In this document: positions 1-4,974 of the stretch, in pieces
Layout: each line of letters starts with the position of its first letter
Position numbering within the stretch: position 1 is the stretch's first letter
From: Paracoccaceae bacterium
GTDB lineage: Bacteria > Pseudomonadota > Alphaproteobacteria > Rhodobacterales > Rhodobacteraceae
NCBI GenBank assembly: GCA_027030435.1
Contig: JALVEX010000373.1
Span: forward strand, 1-7,710
DNA: 7,710 nt
Reading direction: 5' to 3'
Translations under genes and position numbers: made by a program
The notes under the pieces: generated by a model
Databases searched by the model: none
What the model was told of the DNA's origin: nothing
The model's input: only the letters and a program-made list of their open reading frames with translations

Positions 1-86
1 AGGCCCTCACCGGCCTCGATCACGGCCCCGACATGGCCCGCCTGATGCCGCTCCTCAAGGTGGTGAAGGCGGCGGGCGAGGGCTGA
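1..86 (+). CDS. gltX: Glutamyl-tRNA synthetase, C-terminal tail (5' partial)
   Basis: Only the last 27 codons are present, in the frame starting at base 3 and ending with TGA at 84-86. The peptide opens ALTGLDHGPDMARLMPLL, which fits the extreme C-terminus of bacterial glutamyl-tRNA synthetases. In those enzymes an ALTG...HGPEL..LLPL segment closes the anticodon-binding domain. The full enzyme would charge tRNA(Glu) with glutamate in the cytoplasm; none of its catalytic motifs (HIGH, KMSKS) lies in the window. The call rests on one short conserved block, so the family is likely but not certain. The remaining residues (KVVKAAGEG) are not diagnostic. Confidence 0.6.
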   Translation, partial: ALTGLDHGPDMARLMPLLKVVKAAGEG

Positions 87-93
87 GGAGGCA

Positions 94-108
94 GCTCTCA
101 GGGAGAGC
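94..108 (+). terminator. Small hairpin after the gltX-like stop, possible weak terminator
   Basis: GCTCTC (94-99), loop AGG, GAGAGC (103-108) gives a perfect 6-bp stem starting 8 bases after the stop codon. No T-tract follows, so intrinsic termination is doubtful. It may only be a 3'-end stabilising structure. Confidence 0.25.
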
Positions 109-117
109 ACGGAGGGC

Positions 118-156
118 TTGAAACCGCCGGATACATATTCTATATGATGAATATGT
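118..156 (+). promoter_or_regulatory. Promoter with SqrR/BigR-type operator (ATTC-N8-GAAT) for the DUF2892 gene
   Basis: ACATATTC (133-140) and GAATATGT (149-156) are perfect inverted 8-base arms around an 8-base spacer, so the core is ATTC-N8-GAAT. From memory, this is the consensus reported for the persulfide-sensing ArsR-family repressor SqrR of Rhodobacter capsulatus, and it resembles BigR/YgaV sites. TTGAAA at 118-123 could serve as the -35 box. TATATG (141-146, spacer 17) or TATGAT (143-148, spacer 19) could be the -10 box, which would place the -10 inside the operator spacer where a bound repressor would block RNA polymerase. The dyad is seen directly. The promoter assignment and the repressor identity are inference, and no ArsR gene lies in the window. 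Confidence 0.6.
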
Positions 157-221
157 TCTGACGTCCGTTCCCTGCAATGGGGCCAACCCCGATCAAACCA
201 CCGTATCAAACCGAAAGGAAT

Positions 222-440
222 ATGAAGATGACATCCGATCGCGCCGTGCTGGCTTTTGCCGGTTTCATGATCCTGCTTTCTCTGCTGCTGGCCGTTTACG
301 TCTCGCAGAACTGGCTCTGGCTCACCGCTTTCGTGGGCGCCAATCTCTTCCAGTCCGCCTTCACCGGGTTCTGCCCGGCCGAGAAGATCTTCCGCAAGCT
401 CGGCTTCAAGCCCGGCAGCGGCGGCTGCAGCACCTGCTGA
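222..440 (+). CDS. DUF2892 (YgaP-type transmembrane domain) small inner membrane protein
   Basis: This 72-residue protein has two hydrophobic segments, about residues 8-27 and 31-47, followed by the family hallmark NLFQSAFTGFCPAEKIFRKLG. DUF2892 proteins are small membrane proteins, related to the membrane part of the rhodanese YgaP and often found with sulfide or sulfane-sulfur genes. The exact biochemical role is unknown. The cysteines are C51 (in the FCP motif) and a C-terminal C69-S-T-C72 pair, which could carry persulfides. I chose the ATG at 222 because AAGGA (215-219) sits just upstream. An ATG at 177 in the same frame would add 15 polar residues without a clear ribosome binding site. 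The gene stands alone, and the ATTC-N8-GAAT dyad about 65 bases upstream suggests sulfide-responsive control. The family call is confident; the sulfur role is inferred. Confidence 0.85.
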   Translation: MKMTSDRAVLAFAGFMILLSLLLAVYVSQNWLWLTAFVGANLFQSAFTGFCPAEKIFRKLGFKPGSGGCSTC

Positions 441-472
441 TAACCGGGATCATCGCTGGCCCGTGAATATCC

Positions 473-506
473 CCGCCGGAGGCAGGATGATCCCTGCTCC
501 CGGCGG
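473..506. terminator. Strong hairpin between convergent genes, likely bidirectional terminator
   Basis: Bases 473-486 and 493-506 can form a 14-position stem with one 2-base internal mismatch and a 6-base loop (ATGATC). It begins 33 bases after the DUF2892 stop and ends 24 bases before the stop of the convergent minus-strand gene. Being palindromic, it could end transcripts from both sides. Only TT follows on the plus strand and no T-run follows on the minus strand, so it is not a textbook intrinsic terminator. A second dyad, GGGATCATC (446-454) with GATGATCCC (486-494), would compete with it. Confidence 0.55.
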
Positions 507-529
507 TTCCGCATTGGCCTGAGGCGAAG

Positions 530-991
530 TCAGTCGGTGGCCGTTTCCTCTTCGAGATGAAGCTTCATCTCCATCAGCACCTGCTGCAACGCCAATGTTT
601 CGCGCAGCATCCGCTTGGCTTCGTTCACCGTGATCACCCCATCCTCGATCGACTGGCTGTATTCCGACATCAGCATCGCAAACCGCTGGCTCAGCGCCAC
701 CACATCCGAATTGACTCCCCGGCTTTCGGAATTGCGCGGGTTCCTGTCGAGCGAAATGGTAAGCCCGCCAAGCTCGGCGAGGGCCGCTGTCACATGCGGA
801 TAGCGCGCGGCGCTTTCCAGCGCGGCCACCACATCCACGGGCATGAAGCGATCGGCATGTTCGGGCGCATCCGAATAGTAGCGTCCGAGCGTCGCCTTGG
901 ATTTTCCGGCAAGCTGACAGGCCGCCTCGATGCCCACATCCTTGACGAGGGCCTCCGTGTGTTTCTTCAGATAATTTCGGGCAGTCTGCAT
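530..991 (-). CDS. Putative phage CII (CP76)-like helix-turn-helix regulator
   Basis: This 153-residue protein has a predicted helix-turn-helix at about residues 20-39 (GIEAACQLAGKSKATLGRYY). A segment typical of the phage regulatory CII/CP76-like family follows (FMPVDVVAALE...VTAALAELGG, about 49-76). The C-terminal half is charged and helical and contains DGVITVNEAKRMLRE, a pattern seen in the same family. It is probably a cytoplasmic DNA-binding regulator; the target is unknown. I prefer the ATG at 989-991 because AGGA lies 7 bases upstream. The in-frame ATG at 1043-1045 would add 18 residues (MGKEIAISHEKRASTGTV) but has no clear ribosome binding site. GC is lower than in the flanking genes (50% at 541-600, 58% at 661-720), which hints at acquired DNA, yet no other phage gene is visible. 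The family assignment is from memory and moderate. Confidence 0.65.
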   Translation of the reverse strand: MQTARNYLKKHTEALVKDVGIEAACQLAGKSKATLGRYYSDAPEHADRFMPVDVVAALESAARYPHVTAALAELGGLTISLDRNPRNSESRGVNSDVVALSQRFAMLMSEYSQSIEDGVITVNEAKRMLRETLALQQVLMEMKLHLEEETATD

Positions 992-1041
992 AACGGTTCC
1001 TGTACTGGCACGTTTCTCATGGGAAATTGCGATTTCTTTTC

Positions 1042-1080
1042 CCATTAATCCGAATACGGAGATTTGTCATTCATTAATGG
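1042..1080 (-). promoter_or_regulatory. Inverted repeat at the 5' end of the CII-like gene, possible operator/promoter
   Basis: CCATTAAT (1042-1049) and ATTAATGG (1073-1080) are perfect inverted 8-base arms 23 bases apart. The second arm is part of the palindrome CATTAATG (1072-1079). Between them on the minus strand is ATGACA (5 of 6 to the -35 consensus). After a 15-base spacer, ATTAAT (4 of 6 to the -10) lies within the other arm. If this is the promoter, the transcript would start near 1035 and the ATG at 1045 could not be used. The repeats are seen; the regulatory role is inferred. Confidence 0.35.
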
Positions 1081-1436
1081 CCCCGTGTTATTGGGGCAGT
1101 GTGAGTGGTCAGCGTGCGAGTGCGCTGATTGCAGGTGGAGGTTCGCCAGTTTGTTCGGTTCGGGTTGGCAAGGGTAACGAGTCGAAAAGCTTTCCCGGGT
1201 GCCGGTTTCCTGCAAAGGTGCACAAGGTGCTCATTTCATCCCCAGGCGCAAGCCAGTCATGAGCCCTGATATTCGTGCCGGCTTCCCGGGAAGGCATGTA
1301 CCCGATACCGAGGGAAAACCATCACGGAACCGGCGGCCTCCACCGTTTGCCTTTGCCTGCAAAGGCGGTTTCACCAAATGGCCATCCTCGGCAATCCCGT
1401 GCTTGATCCTGCTGCGGGGGCTGGCATAAGGGGCGC
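1046..1436. other. 391-base gap with short dyads but no credible gene
   Basis: The open frames here lack ribosome binding sites and family resemblance. Visible structures are: stem GCCCC/GGGGC (1080-1097); TCAGCG-N8-CGCTGA (1109-1128); a GCCAG/TTGGC stem (1145-1169); palindrome TTCCCGGGAA (1283-1292); and hairpin GCCTTTG-CCTG-CAAAGGC (1349-1366). CCTGCAAAGG occurs twice, at 1209-1218 and 1356-1365. None is followed by a T-run. The stretch may hold the divergent promoters of the CII-like gene and tdk, a structured tdk leader or a small RNA. I cannot decide between these. Confidence 0.4.
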
Positions 1437-2054
1437 ATGGCCAAGCTCTATTTTCACTACTCCACCATGAACGCCGGCAAATCCACGATCCTGCTGCAGG
1501 CGGCGCATAACTACCGCGAGCGCGGCATGGTTCCCTATCTGATGACGGCCCGGCTCGATACCCGCGCCGGCGAGGCCCGGATCGCCTCGCGCATCGGCAT
1601 CGGCGCAGAGGCCGATACATTCGCCCCCGGTGAGGATCTCTTCCACAAGCTCGAAGCGCGGCTCGGGATAGGCCCCTGCGCCTGCGTTTTCGTGGACGAG
1701 GCGCAGTTTCTCGAGCCGGCACAGGTCTGGCAACTGGCCCGCGCGGTGGACGATCTCGGCCTGCCGGTGATGTGCTACGGGCTGCGTGTGGATTTCCGGG
1801 GAGCGCTGTTCCCCGGTTCGGCGACGCTCCTGGCGCTTGCCGACGAGATGCGCGAGGTGCGCACCATCTGCCATTGCGGCAAGAAGGCCACAATGGTCGT
1901 GCGCCAGGATGAGGAGGGGCGGGTGCTCACCGAGGGCGAGCAGGTGCAGATCGGCGGCAATGAAACCTATCTCTCCCTCTGCCGCCGCCACTGGCGCGAG
2001 GCGGTGGGCGATCGCCCCCGCCCGGATTCCCCCCCGGATCAGCCGGCCGGCTGA
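1437..2054 (+). CDS. tdk: Thymidine kinase (type II, zinc-binding)
   Basis: This cytoplasmic salvage enzyme phosphorylates thymidine to dTMP using ATP. The protein has 205 residues, the usual length for the bacterial TK1-like enzyme. Visible motifs are the P-loop MNAGKST (11-17); the Walker B/catalytic block FVDEAQF (85-91) with E88 as the likely catalytic base; the YGLRVDF segment (115-121); zinc ligands C146 and C148 paired with C183 and H186; and the thymidine-binding lasso VQIGGNETYLSLCRRHW (171-187). All key residues are intact. The ATG at 1437 is preceded by AAGGGG (1428-1433) with short spacing. The gene is monocistronic on the plus strand. Its stop codon is inside a 16-base palindrome shared with the convergent dehydrogenase gene, so the two coding regions overlap tail to tail. 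Confidence 0.96.
   Translation: MAKLYFHYSTMNAGKSTILLQAAHNYRERGMVPYLMTARLDTRAGEARIASRIGIGAEADTFAPGEDLFHKLEARLGIGPCACVFVDEAQFLEPAQVWQLARAVDDLGLPVMCYGLRVDFRGALFPGSATLLALADEMREVRTICHCGKKATMVVRQDEEGRVLTEGEQVQIGGNETYLSLCRRHWREAVGDRPRPDSPPDQPAG
2039..2054. repeat. 16-base perfect palindrome joining two convergent stop codons
   Basis: TCAGCCGGCCGGCTGA is its own reverse complement. It holds the tdk TGA (2052-2054) on the plus strand and the dehydrogenase TGA (2041-2039) on the minus strand. The two genes therefore overlap by exactly the palindrome, and both proteins end in QPAG. No T-run flanks it, so its value as a terminator is uncertain. Confidence 0.9.
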
Positions 2055-3010
2055 ATCGCATTCGCCGGCGTGCGGCCTTCGAAGAAGGCTTCGAGATTGT
2101 CGGCCGCCATCATACCCATGTTTGTGCGCACCTCATCCGAATTGGTGCCGAGATGAGGCAGCAGCACAACGTTCTCCAACCGCCGCAGCCGCTCCGGCAC
2201 CTCCGGCTCATGCTCATAGACATCCAGCCCCGCACCGGCGATCCGCCCCTCTTCGAGCGCCTCGATCAGGGCCGGTTCGTCAATCACATCGCCGCGCGAG
2301 ATATTGACGAGATGGGCATGGGGGCGCATGGCCGCGAGTTCCGCGCGCCCGATCAGGTGATGCGTGGCCGCGCCTCCCGGCACCGCGATTGCCACCACGT
2401 CGGCCGTGCCCATCACCGCCTTGATGCTCTCCAGCTGACGCGCCGGCACGCCGGGATCCTCCACCTTCGAGCGGTTGAAGAATACCACATCCATCCCGAA
2501 TCCCATATGCGCGCGCCGCGCGATCGCCCGCCCGATCCGCCCCATGCCGATCACCCCGAGCACCTTGCCGCCGATATGAAGGCCGAGAAGCTGGGTCGGA
2601 TGCCAGCCCTCCCATCTGCCGGCCCGCACCAGCCGCTCGCCCTCGCCAAGGCGGCGCGCGCTCATCAGGATCAGCGCCATGGCGATATCCGCCGTGGCGT
2701 CGGTCACCGCGCCGGGCGTGTTGGTGACGACAACCCCCGCCTTCGCGGCTGCCGCCACATCTATATGATTGTAGCCCACGCCGAAATTGGCGAGGATGCG
2801 CGCCCGTGGTGCGCCGGCCGCGGCGAAGGCGTGCGCGGTGAAGGCATCCCCGAGCGTCGGCAGGATCGCGTCATGTTCGCCAAGTGCAGCAGCCGCTTCC
2901 GCCTCGCTCATCGGCAGGGTGGTGGCGCGGGTGGTGACGGCAAAGCGGCGTGCGAGGCGCTCCATCACCGGCGCGGGCAGGGCGCGCGAGATCAGCAGGC
3001 TTTCCCTCAA
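2039..3010 (-). CDS. D-isomer-specific 2-hydroxyacid dehydrogenase, glyoxylate/hydroxypyruvate reductase type
   Basis: This cytoplasmic oxidoreductase probably reduces glyoxylate or hydroxypyruvate to glycolate or D-glycerate. The protein has 323 residues, normal for the family. It shows the substrate-binding block NFGVGYNHID (75-84), NTPGAVTDATADIAMALIL (97-115), the dinucleotide motif G155-M-G-R-I-G160, and the catalytic residues R239 (NISRGDVID), E268 (EHEPEVP) and H286 (LPHLGT). After the second Rossmann strand it has FFNRS (177-181) instead of an acidic residue, which suggests NADPH preference. The start is TTG (3010-3008), overlapping the upstream csaA stop as TTGA. The next in-frame ATG (residue 16) would remove the conserved LLISRALP start, and no better start lies upstream. 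It is the last gene of the ybjN-proC-csaA operon. The exact substrate is not resolved. Confidence 0.9.
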   Translation of the reverse strand: MRESLLISRALPAPVMERLARRFAVTTRATTLPMSEAEAAAALGEHDAILPTLGDAFTAHAFAAAGAPRARILANFGVGYNHIDVAAAAKAGVVVTNTPGAVTDATADIAMALILMSARRLGEGERLVRAGRWEGWHPTQLLGLHIGGKVLGVIGMGRIGRAIARRAHMGFGMDVVFFNRSKVEDPGVPARQLESIKAVMGTADVVAIAVPGGAATHHLIGRAELAAMRPHAHLVNISRGDVIDEPALIEALEEGRIAGAGLDVYEHEPEVPERLRRLENVVLLPHLGTNSDEVRTNMGMMAADNLEAFFEGRTPANAIQPAG

Positions 3011-3348
3011 TGCAGCCGCCCCCCTTCGGGCACCTCCTGATCCGGCCCGATCAGCACGACCTCGCCCGCTTCGTCCGGCACGCCCAGCACCAGCACTTCC
3101 GACATGAATTTCCCGATCTGGCGCGGCGGGAAATTCACCACCGCCAGCACCTGCCGGCCGATCAGATCTTCGGGCGTGTAATGGGCGGTGATCTGGGCCG
3201 AGCTTTTCTTCTCGCCGATCTCGGGGCCAAAATCGATCCAGAGCTTGATCGCGGGCTTGCGCGCTTCCGGGTAGCGTTCGGCGCGGATCACCCGGCCCAC
3301 GCGGATATCCACCTTCAGGAAATCGTCGAAGCTGATTTCGCTGCTCAT
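3007..3348 (-). CDS. csaA: CsaA-type tRNA-binding/chaperone protein
   Basis: This 113-residue protein is a single OB-fold domain of the EMAP/Trbp111 tRNA-binding type, a length typical of CsaA. The family pattern is clear: FDDFLKVDIRVGRVIRAE (7-24), KLWIDFG, then KKSSAQITAHY, DLIGRQVLAVVNFPPRQIG and SEVLVLGVPDE. CsaA is described as a homodimeric tRNA-binding protein with export-related chaperone activity in Bacillus. Its role in alphaproteobacteria is less defined. The ATG at 3348-3346 overlaps the proC stop (ATGA), and its own TGA overlaps the TTG start of the dehydrogenase, so translation is probably coupled on both sides. The family is confident; the cellular role is from the family only. 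Confidence 0.9.
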   Translation of the reverse strand: MSSEISFDDFLKVDIRVGRVIRAERYPEARKPAIKLWIDFGPEIGEKKSSAQITAHYTPEDLIGRQVLAVVNFPPRQIGKFMSEVLVLGVPDEAGEVVLIGPDQEVPEGGRLH

Positions 3349-4166
3349 CTGCCAAGCTCCCGCGAGCGCAGCACCGCCGCATGGACGGCCTTGCGCATGA
3401 GCGGCGGGAGGCCTTCCGCCTCGTCCATCAGCACCTCGAGAGCGGCCTCGGTCGTGCCGCCGGGGCTGGTGACGTTGCGGCGCAGTTCGTCCGGGCTTTC
3501 CTCGGCCGCCTCCGCCAGCGCCCCGGCGCCGGCAACCGTGGCCTTTGCAAGCCGCAAGGCCATATCGGGCGGCAGCCCTTCCGCCTTGCCCGCCGCCGCG
3601 AGGCATTCGATCAGGTGAAACACATAGGCCGGCCCCGAGCCCGAAATGCCGGTGACCGCATCGATCTGGGCTTCGTCATCGAGCCGCACCGTCTGGCCGA
3701 CGGCGGCGAGGAGCTCCTCGGCCATCGTCAGATGCGCCGCGCCGGCCCGCGCATTGCCCACCAGCGCCGTGATCCCCCTGCCGATGGCTGCCGGGGTGTT
3801 GGGCATGGCGCGGATCACCGGGGTATCGCGCCCGAGCATCTCTTCATAGGCGGCGATCGGGATGCCGGCTGCCACGGAGAGAAAGAGCGTCTCCCCATCG
3901 CCCAGCGGTGCCAGTACCGGCAGCGCCTCGGCCATCACCTGCGGCTTCACCGCCACCAGCACGATAGCGGGGCTCTCCGGCAGATCCTCATTGAGGTGGA
4001 GCCCCTTTGCGGCCTGTTCCTTCAGCCAGTCCGAAGGGGCCGGATCCACCACCCACACGGCATCGGGCGCAAGGCCCCGCTCAAGCCAGCCCGCCAGCAT
4101 CGCCGAGCCCATCTTGCCGCAACCGAGCAGCACCAGCCCGCGCTTTTCCACTTCCTCGAATGCCAT
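3345..4166 (-). CDS. proC: Pyrroline-5-carboxylate reductase
   Basis: This enzyme performs the last step of proline synthesis, reducing 1-pyrroline-5-carboxylate to L-proline with NAD(P)H in the cytoplasm. The protein has 273 residues, the usual size. Motifs in order are the Rossmann start GLVLLGCGKMGSAML (10-24), AVKPQ (72-76), MPNTPA (121-126), SGSGPAYVF (175-183) and the family signature NVTSPGGTTEAAL (231-243). I chose the ATG at 4166, with GGGGG about 7 bases upstream. An in-frame GTG at 4196 would add ten residues (MARGNNGGNS) that are not expected in the family. The gap to the YbjN gene is 57 bases and the 3' end overlaps csaA by ATGA, so it is in the middle of a minus-strand operon. 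Confidence 0.96.
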   Translation of the reverse strand: MAFEEVEKRGLVLLGCGKMGSAMLAGWLERGLAPDAVWVVDPAPSDWLKEQAAKGLHLNEDLPESPAIVLVAVKPQVMAEALPVLAPLGDGETLFLSVAAGIPIAAYEEMLGRDTPVIRAMPNTPAAIGRGITALVGNARAGAAHLTMAEELLAAVGQTVRLDDEAQIDAVTGISGSGPAYVFHLIECLAAAGKAEGLPPDMALRLAKATVAGAGALAEAAEESPDELRRNVTSPGGTTEAALEVLMDEAEGLPPLMRKAVHAAVLRSRELGR

Positions 4167-4223
4167 CGAATTGCCCCCGTTATTGCCTCTGGCCACGGAT
4201 TCGCCTTTGGCCTCGGGGGCAGA

Positions 4224-4727
4224 TTATGCCCGCCCGTAAGCCTCCGCAATGGCGACCTTCAGCGCCTTCTCGGGCGCCTCGCCACCCCAGCAGACAAGCT
4301 GGAAGGCCGGATAGTAGCGTTCGCAGGAGAGCACGGCGGAGCGGATCAGCGTATCGATCTGCCCCGGCCCGGCATATTGCCCGCCCGCGAGCACGAGCCC
4401 GTAGCGATAGACCATCAGCCGCTGCTCGCGCCAATAGGTGAAGCCGCCGGCCCAGCATTGGTCATTGGCGAGGTTGAGCGCTTCAAAGAGCCCGGGCAGG
4501 CTCTCGTCGGGTGGCTCCATCTCGAAGGTGCAGATCAGGCGGAGGGTTTCATCGTAATCCGACCATGCCAGCGTGATCGCATAGGAACGCCACTGCCCCT
4601 CCACCGCCATGGCGATCTGATCCTCGCCCACACGATCGAATTCCCAATCGTGATGGGCGGCGATGCTTTCCACCAGATCTATCGGATGGAGATCCTCGGC
4701 CTCGAGATACTGCTCTGTCTGTGCCAT
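4224..4727 (-). CDS. YbjN-domain protein
   Basis: This 167-residue protein matches the alphaproteobacterial YbjN family (a fold related to type III secretion chaperones). The pattern includes HPIDLVESIAAHHDWEFDR (14-32), EGQWRSYAITLAWSDYDETL (43-62), FEALNLANDQCWAGGF and an ERYYPAFQLVCWGGEAPEKAL tail. No catalytic motif or signal peptide is visible. The biochemical role is unknown; E. coli YbjN has been linked to stress and motility phenotypes. The ATG at 4727 follows GAAAGGTGAGGCGC, a strong ribosome binding site. An in-frame ATG at 4808 would add 27 residues with no family support. It is the first gene of the apparent operon with proC, csaA and the dehydrogenase. Confidence 0.88.
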   Translation of the reverse strand: MAQTEQYLEAEDLHPIDLVESIAAHHDWEFDRVGEDQIAMAVEGQWRSYAITLAWSDYDETLRLICTFEMEPPDESLPGLFEALNLANDQCWAGGFTYWREQRLMVYRYGLVLAGGQYAGPGQIDTLIRSAVLSCERYYPAFQLVCWGGEAPEKALKVAIAEAYGRA

Positions 4728-4894
4728 GCGCCTCACCTTTCTTGTTTCTTTCGGGTGGCAGCCCACCAGAAACGGGGTGCATATACTACAAAGGCGTATT
4801 TTCGACATCGCCCTTACAAGATATGGTGGGGCAGGGGCGGCGTTCTGTAAAGATGTTTTTTGCGGTTATCCCCAGCAAAATGGTTAATTCCGGC

Positions 4895-4927
4895 AAGTCC
4901 GGACTTCGCGCGAGCCAGGCGCGCGGA
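4895..4927. repeat. Palindrome and GC hairpin in the ubiK-ybjN gap
   Basis: AAGTCCGGACTT (4895-4906) is a perfect 12-base palindrome. It abuts CGCGCG-AGCCAGG-CGCGCG (4907-4925), a 6-bp GC stem with a 7-base loop. Adding T4905:A4927 and T4906:G4926 lengthens the stem. Together they may end or attenuate the transcript coming from the UbiK-family gene, although no T-run follows on the minus strand. The rest of the 247-base gap (4728-4974) shows no gene and no convincing promoter by eye. Confidence 0.4.
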
Positions 4928-4974
4928 TATGAAATATGAAAACTGTCGGGGAAGCTGTCATGGCGCGGGCGGGA

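Noticed and set aside
1131..1180. GGTTCGCC / GGTTCGGG strings reminiscent of a tRNA T-arm
   Set aside because: No acceptor stem, anticodon arm or CCA end can be fitted around them.
1371..1991. A 206-codon minus-strand open frame opposite tdk
   Set aside because: All thymidine kinase motifs are intact on the other strand, and this frame shows no motif or plausible start context.
2153..3040. A 295-codon plus-strand open frame opposite the dehydrogenase
   Set aside because: It is a His/Arg-rich antisense shadow of a gene with full catalytic residues.
3011..3382. The dehydrogenase reading frame stays open for 124 codons upstream through all of csaA
   Set aside because: The extra peptide is Arg/Gly/Pro/Ala-rich low-complexity sequence typical of an out-of-frame reading of GC-rich DNA. 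The family homology begins at LLISRALP just after the TTG at 3010.
3381..4850. A 489-codon plus-strand open frame opposite proC and the YbjN gene
   Set aside because: It is antisense to two well-supported genes, has a His/Arg-rich composition, no ribosome binding site and no family motif. It is a high-GC shadow frame.
4853..4859. T-rich run on the plus strand in the ubiK-ybjN gap, as an intrinsic terminator
   Set aside because: No stable stem precedes it on the plus strand and no plus-strand gene ends there.
4866..4874. TTATCCCCA, 8 of 9 to the DnaA box TTATCCACA
   Set aside because: A single near-match without a cluster, AT-rich unwinding region or replication gene nearby is expected by chance.
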